A stretch of DNA of 64,000 nucleotides from Acinetobacter gerneri DSM 14967 = CIP 107464 = MTCC 9824 (GCF_000368565.1 NZ_KB849543.1:378065-442064), one strand, 5' to 3'; shown: positions 38,363 to 48,484, numbered from the stretch's first letter. Notes: generated by a model not told the origin, from the sequence alone. Made by a program: numbers and translations.

Positions 38363-38694
38363 TCCGCATTGATGAAATCTGGTTGTCTACTCAGCCCATG
38401 GACATGCGTGCAGGAATGGATACTGCCATGGCTCAGGTGGTGAGAGCCTTTGGCTACATCAAACCGCATTGTGCTTACCTGTTCTGTAATAAACGTGGCC
38501 ATCGCATGAAAGTGCTGGTACATGATGGACTGGGCATCTGGCTGTGTGCCCGGCGGCTGGAACAGGGTAAATTTCACAGGGCTCAGATTCACCAGGGTGA
38601 AAGCGTAGCCCTCAGTCCAGAACAGTTACAGGCACTCATTCAGGGTTTGCCCTGGCAGAGCATTGGACGACAGCAAGTGGTCACAATGCTCTAA
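38359..38694 (+). CDS. tnpB: IS66 accessory protein TnpB
   Basis: 111 residues of the IS66 Orf2 family: IRIDEIWLSTQPMDMRAGMD, KRGHRMKVLVHDGLGIWLCA, and LSPEQLQALIQGLPW. ATG 38359 is coupled to the tnpA stop; the longer upstream frame is not used. Confidence 0.92.
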   Translation: MIRIDEIWLSTQPMDMRAGMDTAMAQVVRAFGYIKPHCAYLFCNKRGHRMKVLVHDGLGIWLCARRLEQGKFHRAQIHQGESVALSPEQLQALIQGLPWQSIGRQQVVTML

Positions 38695-38768
38695 ACTAGG
38701 CTGCTACATTCTACTATTCTCCAAACGTTCTATTTCCTCTGCGTCATGACCTCAGGCATACTGCGGTC

Positions 38769-38931
38769 ATGAATACACTGCCTGACTTAAGCCAACTGAC
38801 CCATGAACAACTGCTGGAATTTACCCTGCAGTTGGCGATGCAGCATCAGTCTCTGGCACAATCAAATCAAGAATTAGAAAAATCAAACCAGCAATTGGAT
38901 GCCAAAGTTCAGCATCTTTCTATTCTCAATC
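38769..38931 (+). pseudogene. IS66 transposase tnpC, 5' fragment
   Basis: MNTLPDLSQLTHEQLLEFTL and a leucine- and glutamine-rich helix match the N-terminal leucine zipper region of IS66 TnpC. Coding is cut at 38931 by the IS5-family element. Confidence 0.85.
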
Positions 38932-39970
38932 GGCTTTGTTGCACAAAGCTATTCTTGAAGGCTTCTTCAGTAATATAATTTCCAGATGAAGAAGCCTACA
39001 CCTAAAATCTATCGTACAACCAATTGGTCCTCGTATAACCAAGCTTTAATCAAGCGAGGAAATATTTCAATCTGGTTTGATCCTAAGACGCAATGGTATG
39101 CACAACCACAAGGCAAGCAAGGACGAAATCAAACTTATTCCGATACAGCGATTCAATGCTGTTTAATGATCAAATCTCTATTCCGTCTTTCTTTACGTAT
39201 GGTTACTGGCTTTGTTCAAAGCCTGATTAAACTCTGTGGCTTGAATTGGACAGCACCAGATTACTCCACCCTTTGTAGACGACAAAAGCATATTGATATT
39301 TCGATTTGCTATCAAAGAAGTAGTGGTGGACTCCATCTACTGATTGACTCTACTGGTTTGAAATTCTTAGGTGAAGGTGAGTGGAAACGTAAGAAACATC
39401 AGCCTGAATATCGTCGACAATGGCGTAAATTACATATTGGTATCGATGCTGAAACCCTGCAAATACGTGCTGTTCAGCTTACTACAAACAACGTCAGTGA
39501 TTCTCAGGTACTCGGTGATTTACTTAATCAGATTCCACCAGATGAACCAATCGATTCCGTTTATACTGATGGAGCTTATGATACGAAACAATGTCGAGAA
39601 GTGATTTCCGATCGGCAAGCTCATACAGTAATCCCACCCAGAAAAAATGCTAAACCTGGGAAAGATACAAAGATTAGCTCGCTGGAACGCAATGAACTGC
39701 TTCGAACAGTTAAACATTTGGGCAGGGCTATATGGAAAAACTGGTCTGGCTATCATCACCGAAGTTTGGTCGAAACTAAGATGCATTGCATCAAATTATT
39801 AGGCGATAAACTCAGTGCTAGGAACTTTCAAAGCCAAGTCAATGAGGTACATGCCCGTATAGCTATTTTAAATAAATTTACAGAATTAGGCCGACCTCAT
39901 ACTCAAGTTGTCACTTAAATTTGAGGCGCCTAGGAGAACTTTGCCTTTAAATCCTTTATGCAACAAAGCC
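38932..39970 (+). mobile_element. IS5-family insertion sequence (IS17-like, IS903 group)
   Basis: 1039 bp with terminal inverted repeats GGCTTTGTTGCACAAA and TTTATGCAACAAAGCC. Size and ends match the IS17-like group common in Acinetobacter. The flanks share no target duplication, consistent with an adjacent deletion. Confidence 0.88.
38986..39918 (+). CDS. IS5-family transposase
   Basis: 310 residues, full length. DDE residues fall in LLIDSTGLKFLGEGEW, then VYTDGAYDTKQC, and a C-terminal Y...R...E box HRSLVETKMHCIKLLGDKL. The N-terminus has PKIYRTTNWSSYNQALIKRG. It appears intact and could also mobilise the deleted copies at 24818 and 45180. Confidence 0.9.
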   Translation: MKKPTPKIYRTTNWSSYNQALIKRGNISIWFDPKTQWYAQPQGKQGRNQTYSDTAIQCCLMIKSLFRLSLRMVTGFVQSLIKLCGLNWTAPDYSTLCRRQKHIDISICYQRSSGGLHLLIDSTGLKFLGEGEWKRKKHQPEYRRQWRKLHIGIDAETLQIRAVQLTTNNVSDSQVLGDLLNQIPPDEPIDSVYTDGAYDTKQCREVISDRQAHTVIPPRKNAKPGKDTKISSLERNELLRTVKHLGRAIWKNWSGYHHRSLVETKMHCIKLLGDKLSARNFQSQVNEVHARIAILNKFTELGRPHTQVVT

Positions 39971-39972
39971 GT

Positions 39973-40053
39973 GTAGTGAAGAAACGTGAGTTTGGAAGTC
40001 ATATTCCAACTTTAGTCGATATTTTTGTGATTATTGAAGTGGATGAAAATTGA
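39973..40053 (+). pseudogene. 3' scrap of an unknown gene next to the IS
   Basis: Open from the IS boundary: KKREFGSHIPTLVDIFVIIE, then VDEN and a stop. A perfect 10-bp stem TTGAAGTGGA/TCCACTTCAA (40034-40043, 40055-40064) spans the stop and may have been its terminator. Confidence 0.4.
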
Positions 40054-40117
40054 TTCCACTTCAACCCTATAATGCAAATAGCCTTTAAAATAAAATGTTT
40101 TACATCCTTAATTCAAA

Positions 40118-40132
40118 TGATTATGATTCACA
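40118..40132 (+). promoter_or_regulatory. Putative Fur box
   Basis: TGATTATGATTCACA matches 12 of 15 positions of the TGATAATnATTATCA form of the Fur site, 34 bases before the receptor start. Confidence 0.6.
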
Positions 40133-40165
40133 TTAATATTTACATATACAATAATGAGGATAAAA

Positions 40166-42400
40166 ATGCGTCTGTCAAAACTCAGTCTGTGCCTAATGAC
40201 AACCATGATGAATGGCTATTTGTATGCAGATGACAGCACATCAAGTATAGATTCTCGATCAAAGTCAGATAACAATGTTGTTCAACTTCCCGCTATCGTG
40301 GGAACCGCAACTCGAACACCAAAAAGTATTGCTGAAATTGCAGGAACTGTGCAAACCATTAGTGGACAAGAAGTCGCGCAACAATCTGGAGCAGGAAGAA
40401 AAGTTTCAGATATTTTAGCACAATTGGTTCCATCACTAGCGCCAAGTAGCGGAAATACCAGTAATTATGGTCAAACTATGCGTGGACGTAATGTCTTGGT
40501 CATGATTGATGGTGTATCACAAACGGGTTCGCGTGATGTTGCACGGCAGCTGAACAGTATTAGTCCAGATATGATTGACCATATTGAAGTTGTGTCTGGT
40601 GCGACCAGTATTTATGGTTCTGGAGCAACGGGTGGGATTATCAATATCATTACTAAACGAGCGGATAAATCAAAACCGTTAAGTTTTCAAAGTAAAGTTG
40701 GGATCACGTCTGCAAATAATTTTCGTGGTGATGGTTTAGCTTATCAATTGGGGCAAGCAGCTTCATTTGCGACAGATAAAGTAGATGGCTTTTTAGGTGT
40801 GGATTATACAAATACTGGGTCCCAGTTTGATGGAAATGATGATCGTATTTCGTTAAGTCCATGGCAAGGTAGTACCATGGATACTGAAACCATTGATATT
40901 AATGGGCGTTTAAATTTTAATTTGACCGATACGCAAAGTTTGAGCTTTGGGGCACAGTATTATAAAGATAAACAAGATACAGATTATGGACCTGATTATT
41001 CTTATTTAAAAACAGGTGGTTTTCCATCATATAAAGCAATAAAAGGTTGGAGTGTGCCAAATCAACCTTTTACTGAGCGTTATCTATTTAATACTCAATA
41101 CCAAAATCAGGATTTTTTAGGTCAAACATTGAATGTTGATGCTTATTATCGAAATGAAAAATCTCGTTTTATACCATACGGATACTCAAAAGATGGAACT
41201 GATTTAAAGCAAAGTCAGTCAAATGTAGATTATGCAGGCATTCGTTCAACGATGCAGTCTGATTTGAAAGTGGCTGCGCGTGATTTGAAACTGACTTATG
41301 GTATTGATTATGATTGGGAAAAAGATCATCAATGGGCTGATTTATTAAAACCAAGTCAAAATGGTTTAGTGTATACGCCTACGGGTAAAACTCAGGGGCA
41401 GGGACCAAATACTCAAATTCAAAATATCGGAGCTTTCCTACAAGGCGATTACACTTTAACTGACCGTTTAAATGTTCAGGCAGGTATGCGTTATCAATAT
41501 GTTCAAGCGGATACAGATAGTTATTTGACTGCGCGTAATCCAGTGACATTGATGTCATCAGATTCGACTGATTCAGATAAATTTTTGTTTAATTTAGGCG
41601 CTGTATACAAACTAACAGATGCACAGCAAATTTATGCAAATTTCTCACAAGGCTTTAGTTATCCTGATGTGCAACGTGTTTTGCGTGATGTTGCTGCCTA
41701 TACTTTAACAACATCAGGAATTGAACCCATTACAGTCAATAGTTATGAACTTGGATGGCGTTTAAATCCTGAAAATGGTCTAAATCTAGGTTTAACTGGT
41801 TTCTATAATACTTCTGATAAAGTTGTCCAATTTAACTCAGACCGCTCTGTCAATATTGTGGATACAGACCAACGTATTTATGGTGCTGAAGCAACGGCAA
41901 GCTATCCATTTATGAAGCATTATAAAGTGGGTGGAACATTGGCATATACCCGTGGGCAATATAAAGATGCTGCAAATAGTTGGCACGAGTTGAATGCATT
42001 CACCATCTCTCCAATGAAAGGCACACTTTTCGCAGAATGGGACAACAATGAGGGTTACGGTATTCGAGTTCAGGCTCAAGCTGTAGGAGGTACAGATAAA
42101 GCCTATAAAGATGATCAAAAATTGGCTGCACTTGCGAAAACAAATAATAATCCAGCACTTGTGACAGCGATTAAAAATGACAGTAATAGTGCTGCAAACA
42201 TCAAAGGTTACGCAACGATGGATGTGTTAGCACATTTCCCATTGGCAAAAGGACGGGTTGATTTTGGTGTTTATAACCTTTGGGCAAGCCAATATAAAAC
42301 CGTATTTGCCCAGCAAGCAAGTGTAACAAATGCAAATCCATTACTGTCTATTCCTGCACAAGGACGGACATTTGCAGTGAGTTATACGAGAAATTATTAA
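40166..42400 (+). CDS. TonB-dependent outer-membrane receptor (siderophore type)
   Basis: 744 residues from ATG 40166, preceded by GAGGA; an ATG at 40154 overlaps that site. A signal peptide (MRLSKLSLCLMTTMMNGYLY) is followed by a plug domain with VTRTPKS-like TonB-box region (IVGTATRTPKSIAEIAG), RGRNVLVMIDGV and EVVSGATSIYGSGATGG. The remainder is a beta barrel ending in an aromatic C-terminal residue context (VSYTRNY). A Fur box upstream supports iron regulation and a ferric-siderophore substrate, though the exact ligand cannot be read. A gene for siderophore synthesis is not nearby, so piracy or a companion system elsewhere is likely. Confidence 0.85.
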   Translation: MRLSKLSLCLMTTMMNGYLYADDSTSSIDSRSKSDNNVVQLPAIVGTATRTPKSIAEIAGTVQTISGQEVAQQSGAGRKVSDILAQLVPSLAPSSGNTSNYGQTMRGRNVLVMIDGVSQTGSRDVARQLNSISPDMIDHIEVVSGATSIYGSGATGGIINIITKRADKSKPLSFQSKVGITSANNFRGDGLAYQLGQAASFATDKVDGFLGVDYTNTGSQFDGNDDRISLSPWQGSTMDTETIDINGRLNFNLTDTQSLSFGAQYYKDKQDTDYGPDYSYLKTGGFPSYKAIKGWSVPNQPFTERYLFNTQYQNQDFLGQTLNVDAYYRNEKSRFIPYGYSKDGTDLKQSQSNVDYAGIRSTMQSDLKVAARDLKLTYGIDYDWEKDHQWADLLKPSQNGLVYTPTGKTQGQGPNTQIQNIGAFLQGDYTLTDRLNVQAGMRYQYVQADTDSYLTARNPVTLMSSDSTDSDKFLFNLGAVYKLTDAQQIYANFSQGFSYPDVQRVLRDVAAYTLTTSGIEPITVNSYELGWRLNPENGLNLGLTGFYNTSDKVVQFNSDRSVNIVDTDQRIYGAEATASYPFMKHYKVGGTLAYTRGQYKDAANSWHELNAFTISPMKGTLFAEWDNNEGYGIRVQAQAVGGTDKAYKDDQKLAALAKTNNNPALVTAIKNDSNSAANIKGYATMDVLAHFPLAKGRVDFGVYNLWASQYKTVFAQQASVTNANPLLSIPAQGRTFAVSYTRNY

Positions 42401-42953
42401 GTGAAAGATCAGTTGTTTAGAATTAGAAATAGTTGGTGATTTAAAACTTTAATATCTGAGTATTATGTTTACATTTTTAGTGATAAGCATAATACTCATT
42501 GATTTGAATTCATATTGTTATTATCAGCCTCTATGCTTAATTGTCTCACTAAAATTTGATAACTGCTATATTGTTTTATTTTTAAATTAAATTAATATTC
42601 AATTATTTATCTTGAAGTATTGTCTGATTTGATAAAACGAAAAATAAATTAGGGATTGCCATATTATTGATACAAGTTATAAAAAGATTAAATTCTTTTT
42701 TACATTTATTTAATTGAGAAATGCGATGATTTATTAGAGAGCATATGAGAGTGCTAGATTTACTCGAAATTACAAAAAACTTAGTAGATTTTTATTATAT
42801 AATGTCAATAAGCATTGAAAATTGACCACTAAAATAGCGTGAAAATTTGATCAGTTATTTTGCTTCTTTTTACTCTGTTTATAGCACCAAGAGTCATTAC
42901 CAGTTTAGTAATAAGAGCACAGAAGCGTGCTTTTATTACTATATATTAAAAAC
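42401..42953. other. AT-rich non-coding gap
   Basis: About 550 bp without a supportable gene. No clear terminator with T-run was found. Confidence 0.45.
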
Positions 42954-44573
42954 TTAGTGGAATACTGTTTCCAAAGCTTTCAAACCAACTTTTGGGTCAA
43001 GTAGACCATTGTAAATTTCAGGGATTTCACGTTCCACCCCAAAGAATTCATAAATGGTAAGCATCGCCCCACGAACTGAATATTCCACAGTAAAGACCAC
43101 GTCATCTTCAATTTCCACAAACTGTCCAAGGAAAGCAAAGTTTTGCGAGCCTTGCGGAATCACTTGCGGACGATCTCCCGGTTTACGGCAGGCAAACAGG
43201 GCAGAAGCATAAGGCATCATGGCAGTGGTAACATCAGTCGTTGCCAAAACATGATCTAAAATGTCGTCAAAACCGAGTTGTTTAATCAGCTCTGATAGAA
43301 TTTCATGTCCTGTAGCTTCAGACATTGGTTTCTTGATGTAATTACCTATATGGTCAATTTGGAAACCGTAGCCCCACAAGGTATATAAACCTTCAGGTAA
43401 GTCGGCAAAGTGTGGCTGTGCGGGAACTACGATGGATAAATGCCAACCCGACTCGTACCAAGTCATCAGTGCGCCTGTACCCGGTTCATTGCCTGTATAG
43501 TCAATAATACGTTTAAGTAGCACGTCATCTTTCATGGTCAGAGTAAATGACTCCCATTTATGTTCATCAACATTGCCATAAAAAGTCATTGGACGGCCAA
43601 AGTCTGGGGCTTTTTGTGCCAGAGTTTCCCAAAGCGTCCAGCCATGATCTTCTCGATTGCGAATGAGGGCAGGTACGTCATGATTACCACCATAACGTGA
43701 GTCTGCGGTAATAGAGCCTAAAGTGAAAATGGCTAAATCATTGGCTTTCAGATTAATTTGATCTGTGCCTTCAGGCAATTGTACATATAGGCGCGAGGCA
43801 TGGCGCTCTTGGGTTTCAGCATTGGTAATGAAGTCTGCATCTGTGACATAGTGTCCAAAACGCACATCGACACCTTGTGCGACTAGCCAATGCTGTAGAG
43901 GTAGAATCATTGAATCATATTGGTTGTACTTGGTGCGTTTCACACCTGCTAAAGTATGAATGCGCGGTAGTTCTTGAATAAAACGTAAGAAATAGCGTCT
44001 TAACTCTGCTGCACTGTGCCATTTTTGAAAAGCGAAGGTCGTGCGCCACATGCGCCAGAAATTGGTTTCAAAAAAAGCCTCATCAAAAAACTCATCAATG
44101 CGACGACTACCAATTTTCTCTTCTTTTGAAGCCAATAAGCGGAGCATTTGTGCACGATGTAGCGTATTCAGCCCAAGCTTTGCTGCATCGGTAATGACAT
44201 GTTGGGCGTCAATTAAACGCGCGTTGGCATGGGTTTTCACCTTTTCATTAAACTCATGACACTCTTCACGCACCGAAATGTCTGGGTTTTCCAAAGATGG
44301 AATGCTGGAAAATAAATCCCATAGGCATAGATACGTTTCATCGGTGAGCATCCGTCCGCCACGTGTCACCCAAGCTTGTGCGGCATGCGGGGTATGTCCA
44401 CCGTCCATCGAGCCACCTGAAATATCGAGTTCTTCTAAAATATGGATATTTTTGGCAGGAACTTTGGCATCACGGATTGCAAATGCAGCAGCAGCCATAC
44501 CTGCGATACCACCACCAATAATCCAAAGATGAGACTGTTGTGCGTCTAATGGGGTACGTTTCTTCTTTTGCAT
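42954..44573 (-). CDS. ohyA: Oleate hydratase
   Basis: 539 residues of the oleate hydratase family (formerly myosin-cross-reactive antigen). The FAD-binding GGGIAGMAAAAFAIRD near residue 20, then ILEELDISGGSMDGG, and the downstream signature RRYFLRFIQELPRIHTLAGV are visible. It adds water across the cis-9 double bond of oleate to give 10-hydroxystearate, a fatty-acid detoxification step. Monocistronic and leftward. It is an unusual passenger for a defence island and may be an older cargo gene. Confidence 0.92.
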   Translation of the reverse strand: MQKKKRTPLDAQQSHLWIIGGGIAGMAAAAFAIRDAKVPAKNIHILEELDISGGSMDGGHTPHAAQAWVTRGGRMLTDETYLCLWDLFSSIPSLENPDISVREECHEFNEKVKTHANARLIDAQHVITDAAKLGLNTLHRAQMLRLLASKEEKIGSRRIDEFFDEAFFETNFWRMWRTTFAFQKWHSAAELRRYFLRFIQELPRIHTLAGVKRTKYNQYDSMILPLQHWLVAQGVDVRFGHYVTDADFITNAETQERHASRLYVQLPEGTDQINLKANDLAIFTLGSITADSRYGGNHDVPALIRNREDHGWTLWETLAQKAPDFGRPMTFYGNVDEHKWESFTLTMKDDVLLKRIIDYTGNEPGTGALMTWYESGWHLSIVVPAQPHFADLPEGLYTLWGYGFQIDHIGNYIKKPMSEATGHEILSELIKQLGFDDILDHVLATTDVTTAMMPYASALFACRKPGDRPQVIPQGSQNFAFLGQFVEIEDDVVFTVEYSVRGAMLTIYEFFGVEREIPEIYNGLLDPKVGLKALETVFH

Positions 44574-45179
44574 GGTTCACCTTTAATAATGATGTTAAAA
44601 ACTATGAAGTAAAAATTGTGATTTAGTAAAACCTTAAAAATAGTATGTCTTTTTATATATGAAAAATGTATGAAATGGAAAGCAATTTACTCATTATATT
44701 TTATAATCAAAAAAATATAAGTAATGGTTATTTTTAATACACATTTGTATTTTTATTAAAACAAAGTATAATTTAAATTATTGATTATATTGTTTTTATA
44801 GAGTAATCACTCTATTTCAATCATATTTTTTGTATATAAAGAATGTGCTTTAAAATAAGCTTTCTTTTGTCATTTAAAAGATATAAATATATGGTCCATA
44901 TATTGAAATATAAACGTGAAAATTACTTAATAAAGTGAATATCGTAGCAACCTTGTTTTGCATAAAATCTTTACTGATCAGATATTTTTAAACCACAAAG
45001 CGCAAAAGATGTAAATAATATGCTTCTAAGTCCAATTCTAGGAAAACTATGAAATTGGAATTAAAGGTAATATTTCGATCAAAGGCTTATTGCAGGAATC
45101 ACTTTATTTAGAATTGAACAAAATAATGTTGCTGAAGATACAGGATTAATCAATTAAGTGGGAAATCCTATTTATGAAG
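44574..45179. other. AT-rich non-coding gap upstream of oleate hydratase
   Basis: About 600 bp, very AT-rich. The oleate hydratase promoter should lie here. No gene recognised. Confidence 0.45.
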
Positions 45180-45699
45180 GGCTTTGTAGCACAAACATCT
45201 CAAAGGTACATTTCACTTAATCCTACCAAACTCAAGGTCCAACTTGAGTTTTTTTGTGGGGGCAAATTCCGTAAATTAATTTAAAATAGGCTCTCGTGCA
45301 TGGATTTCATTAACTTACCTTGAAAGTTTCTTGAACTAAGCCTATCACCTAATAATTTTATGCAATGCATCTTGGTTTCTAGCAAACTTTGACGATGATT
45401 GCCTGACCAGTTTTTCCAAAGATAAATGGTACTTTGAACAAAGTCATTGATCAGACCGTCAATACAATCGAAATATAGATTTAATCATTAAAACAGCATT
45501 GAACAGGCGTATCAGAATATGTTTGATTTCGACCATGCTTGCCTTGTGGCTGAGCATACCATTGAGTCTCAGGATCAAACCAAATTAAGATATTTCCTCG
45601 ATTTATTAATGCTCGATTATAAGAGGACCAATTGGTTGTACGATATTTTTTTAGTTGTAGACTTATTCATCTGAGAATTATATTGCTGAATAAGCCCTT
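45180..45699 (-). mobile_element. Degenerate IS5-family (IS17-like) remnant
   Basis: Reverse-strand sequence is homologous to the transposase start at 38986 (TKKISYNQLVLL-type region) and also to its end (ETKMHCIKLLGDRL), with the middle deleted. One end reads GGCTTTGTAGCACAAAC; the other has lost its terminal 25 bases. Non-functional. Confidence 0.75.
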
Positions 45700-45861
45700 A
45701 GTGTATATTCCCTCGAAATGCACCACTCATTCTTATTAAGCAAGTTACACTAGATGCAATGAAATGTTCCACTTCAAATACTTTGCTTTAGTTAAATTCA
45801 AGATAGTGAGCAAAAATATGCTTCGTATTTGTTGAAGAATTACGAAGCAGCTTGTTTTAAA

Positions 45862-45900
45862 ACTTCTACTTCTACTTCTACTTCTACTTCTACTTCTACT
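45862..45900. repeat. 6-bp microsatellite (ACTTCT)n
   Basis: Six full copies of ACTTCT plus ACT. Not in a recognised gene; it lies between two IS fragments. Confidence 0.9.
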
Positions 45901-45935
45901 CTTGGGCTTTTTGACTAAAAAGTATGGAATTTATA

Positions 45936-47254
45936 GAGCCTGTAAATTATTTAGTGTAAGTTCCATTTTTTATAAATGATCTTTTAATCGATCATCGAAC
46001 TGAATCGTAAACCAATTCATCGCTAAACGCCAATTTTGAATTGGCATTGTCCATTTCTTGGCAGCATTGGTTGTTGCTAAGTAAATGACTTTCTTGACTG
46101 AATCATCAGAAGAGAAGATCTTTCGTTTCTTGGTTAAATGGCGGATCACGCTATTCAACGATTCAATCGCATTCGTTGTATAAATCGCATGGCGTATTTC
46201 AGCTGGATAGCTAAATATTGTACGGATATTTTCCCAATTGGTTCTCCAGGATTCTCCAATTTTCGGATATTGATGATTCCATTGATCACAGAAGATATCT
46301 AGAGATTTTAAGGCATTTTCTTCTGTACTTGCCTGATAGATCGCTTTAAGACCAGCTGTAACAGCCTTGTAGTCTTTCCAGCTTACAAATCTCAGACTAT
46401 TGCGTACAACATGCACGATACACAGCTGAATGTCCGTGTGAAGATAAACAGAGGCAATCGCGTCAGGAAAGCCTTTTAACCCATCTACACAGGCAACAAG
46501 AATGTCCTGTACCCCTCGATTTTTGAGTTCTGTCATGACGGATAGCCAGAATTTGGCACCTTCTGTCTGGGCAATCCACATACCGAGTAATTCTTTTTGC
46601 CCATCCATATTGATGCCCAAAGCAAGGTATACAAACTTGTTAATTACATTGGAGTGTTGACGGACTTTTACAACGATACAGTTGAGATAGACGACTGGAT
46701 ACAGACTATCTAATGCTCTATTTTGCCACTCAGTCACTTACTCAATCACAGCATCGGTAACTTTGCTTATGAGTGATGCTGAGACATCTGCATCGTACAT
46801 TTCTTTGAAGAATGCGACAATTTCTCTATTGGTCATTCCTTTTGCATACAGTGAAAGGATTTGGTCATCCATACTGGTAATGCGCGTTTGATGCTTCTTG
46901 ATAATTTGTGGCTCAAATGAACCGTCTCGATCACGGGGAATATCTAAAGCCAGTTGCCCATCTTGAGTTGAAACGGTTTTAGAGCTAAAACCATTTCGGC
47001 TGTTTGAGCCTTTCTTGGGCTGATGCTTTTCGTAACCAAGATGATCTGAAAGCTCTGTATTGAGTGCAGTTTCAATCATGAACTTTTTAAATATGGCTGT
47101 CATTTGGTTTAAGTCTTCTGGTGTTTTTAAACCCTTAGCCAATTCAGCAGCCATACTTTTGATTGTTGCTTCATCCATGTGAAGTACCTTTTGTAATTAT
47201 CCTTTTCAGGATAAATGAAAATTAAGTACTTACACAAAATTTAGAACAGTCCCC
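45936..47254 (-). mobile_element. IS256-family insertion sequence, transposase interrupted
   Basis: About 1.3 kb with related ends: the right end reads inward GGGACTGTTCTAAATTTTGT, and the left has GAGCCTGTAAATTATTTAGT with GTGTAAG conserved in both. It contains an IS256-type transposase with a nonsense codon. Confidence 0.8.
45970..47178 (-). pseudogene. IS256-family (mutator) transposase with internal stop
   Basis: Two consecutive frames in the same register. 46738-47178 carries the N-terminus (LSDHLGYEKHQPKKGSNSRN, ISLYAKG-like ILSLYAKGMTNREI) and ends VIE then TAA; 45970-46737 continues VTEWQNRALDSLYPVVYLNC, GLKGFPDAIASVY, and AIYTTNAIESLNSVIRHLTK, the family signature. One nonsense codon replaces a glutamate codon at 46738-46740, otherwise the gene is complete. 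Confidence 0.88.
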
Positions 47255-47389
47255 ATTTTAAAATTGATAAATTTATAGAAATCAAAGATTCTGAAGATAA
47301 CAACTCTTGACTGTATATACATGGTATGGCATATTTGTGATAGATTGGCCATTTATGTATTCAACCGCCTCAAAACAGTTTCAATTTCC

Positions 47390-47420
47390 TACCCACCGAC
47401 TCCAATACGTGGGTATTTTT
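47390..47420 (+). terminator. Terminator-like hairpin
   Basis: Stem TACCCAC/GTGGGTA (47390-47396, 47409-47415) followed by T5. No gene is upstream of it. Confidence 0.6.
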
Positions 47421-47483
47421 TATTATCAGTTTCAATACTTACTTTAAGCTAAGATTGGGTAAGTATCTTTTTATTCAGTTTAT

Positions 47484-47519
47484 ATACCCACAATTACCCC
47501 ATATTATGGGTATTTTTTT
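47484..47519 (+). terminator. Terminator-like hairpin
   Basis: Stem ATACCCA/TGGGTAT (47484-47490, 47507-47513) followed by seven T. Confidence 0.6.
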
Positions 47520-47600
47520 GCATAAAGAAGTTGAAAATATTAATTTTTTAGGTCAATATGAGAAACTTTCTCAGTTGAGGTTTAATTGTGAATTTGTTGA

Positions 47601-47646
47601 CGGCTCGGAAAGACGAGTAGAAGCTCACAGAAATGTGGGCTTTTTG
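47601..47646 (+). ncRNA. Possible small RNA 3' part, copy A of a conserved hairpin plus terminator
   Basis: Hairpin GCTCG-GAAAGA-CGAGT (47603-47618) followed by a terminator, stem AGCTCAC/GTGGGCT (47622-47641) and T-run. The same hairpin loop recurs at 48326-48341 with a compensating pair change. Transcript start unknown. Confidence 0.4.
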
Positions 47647-47982
47647 CATTAATAGTAAGCGAATGTATATTATCCAACACAAAATCAGAATTTGTGGTAA
47701 GGTGACTTTGATCGAATCCGTATGCAAAACGGTGGTGTTTGAATTGTTATTTGGAATAGCGTATTCCCTTCAAAAAGATTTAAATTCAAACAGATGACGC
47801 TTAGCATGATTTTGCAACATGCCGATCAGGGAGCCCACAATGAACTTTGTAGGGTTCTCTAATATTAATAGTATGCTGATGTAAAATGTAAATTGTAGGC
47901 GAGAGCCTCTTCCTATCAGATTAATTCCTCTCTCTAAGTCTTAATAGTTAGTTATTACCTTGTTTTACAAAAGCTCAATCAA

Positions 47983-48211
47983 ATGAGTGAAAATGAATAT
48001 TTTAAATGGCTGGATGACAGCTATCGCTACAAATGGCGAAAAGATCCGAGTGAAAATCTCACCTTTAAATCGTAAACAGAACAATTTAGATGGCGTAACT
48101 TGGGTTGAAGTGGGTAAGCAAATTCAAGTTGAATCAGGTGAATTTTTTCAGTTTAACTTGGATGGAAAGTCCTTTTATGCAGGTCAAAATAATTTGTATA
48201 GATTAATTTGA
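47983..48211 (+). CDS. Small hypothetical gene, possibly frameshifted
   Basis: Two overlapping frames look coding. ATG 47983 gives MSENEYFKWLDDSYRYKWRK and a stop after 30 residues; ATG 47993 gives a 72-residue frame whose second half (NNLDGVTWVEVGKQIQVESG, FFQFNLDGKSFYAGQNNLYR) is the more protein-like part. One original gene with a frameshift would join the first half of one to the second half of the other. Followed by a strong terminator at 48221. Confidence 0.5.
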
Positions 48212-48220
48212 TTATTTAAA

Positions 48221-48247
48221 AAAAACTCATCTCAGATGAGTTTTTTT
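48221..48247 (+). terminator. Rho-independent terminator
   Basis: Stem AAACTCATC/GATGAGTTT with a 3-base loop and seven T. Confidence 0.85.
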
Positions 48248-48319
48248 GATCAAATATTATCCTGTGAAAATCTTGACATGAGCAATTTTTTGAAGAAAAT
48301 ATATTTTAAATTAATTCGA

Positions 48320-48386
48320 TTGGCAGCTCGGAAAGACGGGCACAAATTCAAGTTTGTATACCTACAGTGGATGTAGGTATTTTTTA
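48320..48386 (+). ncRNA. Possible small RNA 3' part, copy B of a conserved hairpin plus terminator
   Basis: Hairpin GCTCG-GAAAGA-CGGGC (48326-48341), identical loop to copy A, then a terminator with a 9-bp stem ATACCTACA/TGTAGGTAT (48358-48380) and six T. Confidence 0.4.
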
Positions 48387-48484
48387 TCTAAATTATGATT
48401 TAACTTTATACATATTATCAATAAATATAATGACTAATGTGGTTTAAAGAGCATATACTTAAAAAAAATAGGTAGGTGCCTGGT

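Larger units (their letters stand above)
37893..38931 (+). mobile_element. IS66-family element, truncated by an IS5-family insertion
   Basis: The left end begins GTAAGCGTCCGCTGAA, typical of IS66 inverted repeats. tnpA, tnpB and the first 50 codons of tnpC are present. The rest of tnpC and the right end are missing beyond the IS at 38932, so a deletion accompanied the insertion. Confidence 0.9.

Noticed and set aside
45862..45900. ACTTCT tandem repeat as a phase-variation switch
   Set aside because: The unit is a multiple of three and no gene or promoter could be placed over it.
47455..47652. 65-residue + strand frame
   Set aside because: It runs through a terminator hairpin and the RNA-like motif, and has no ribosome site, so coding is unlikely.
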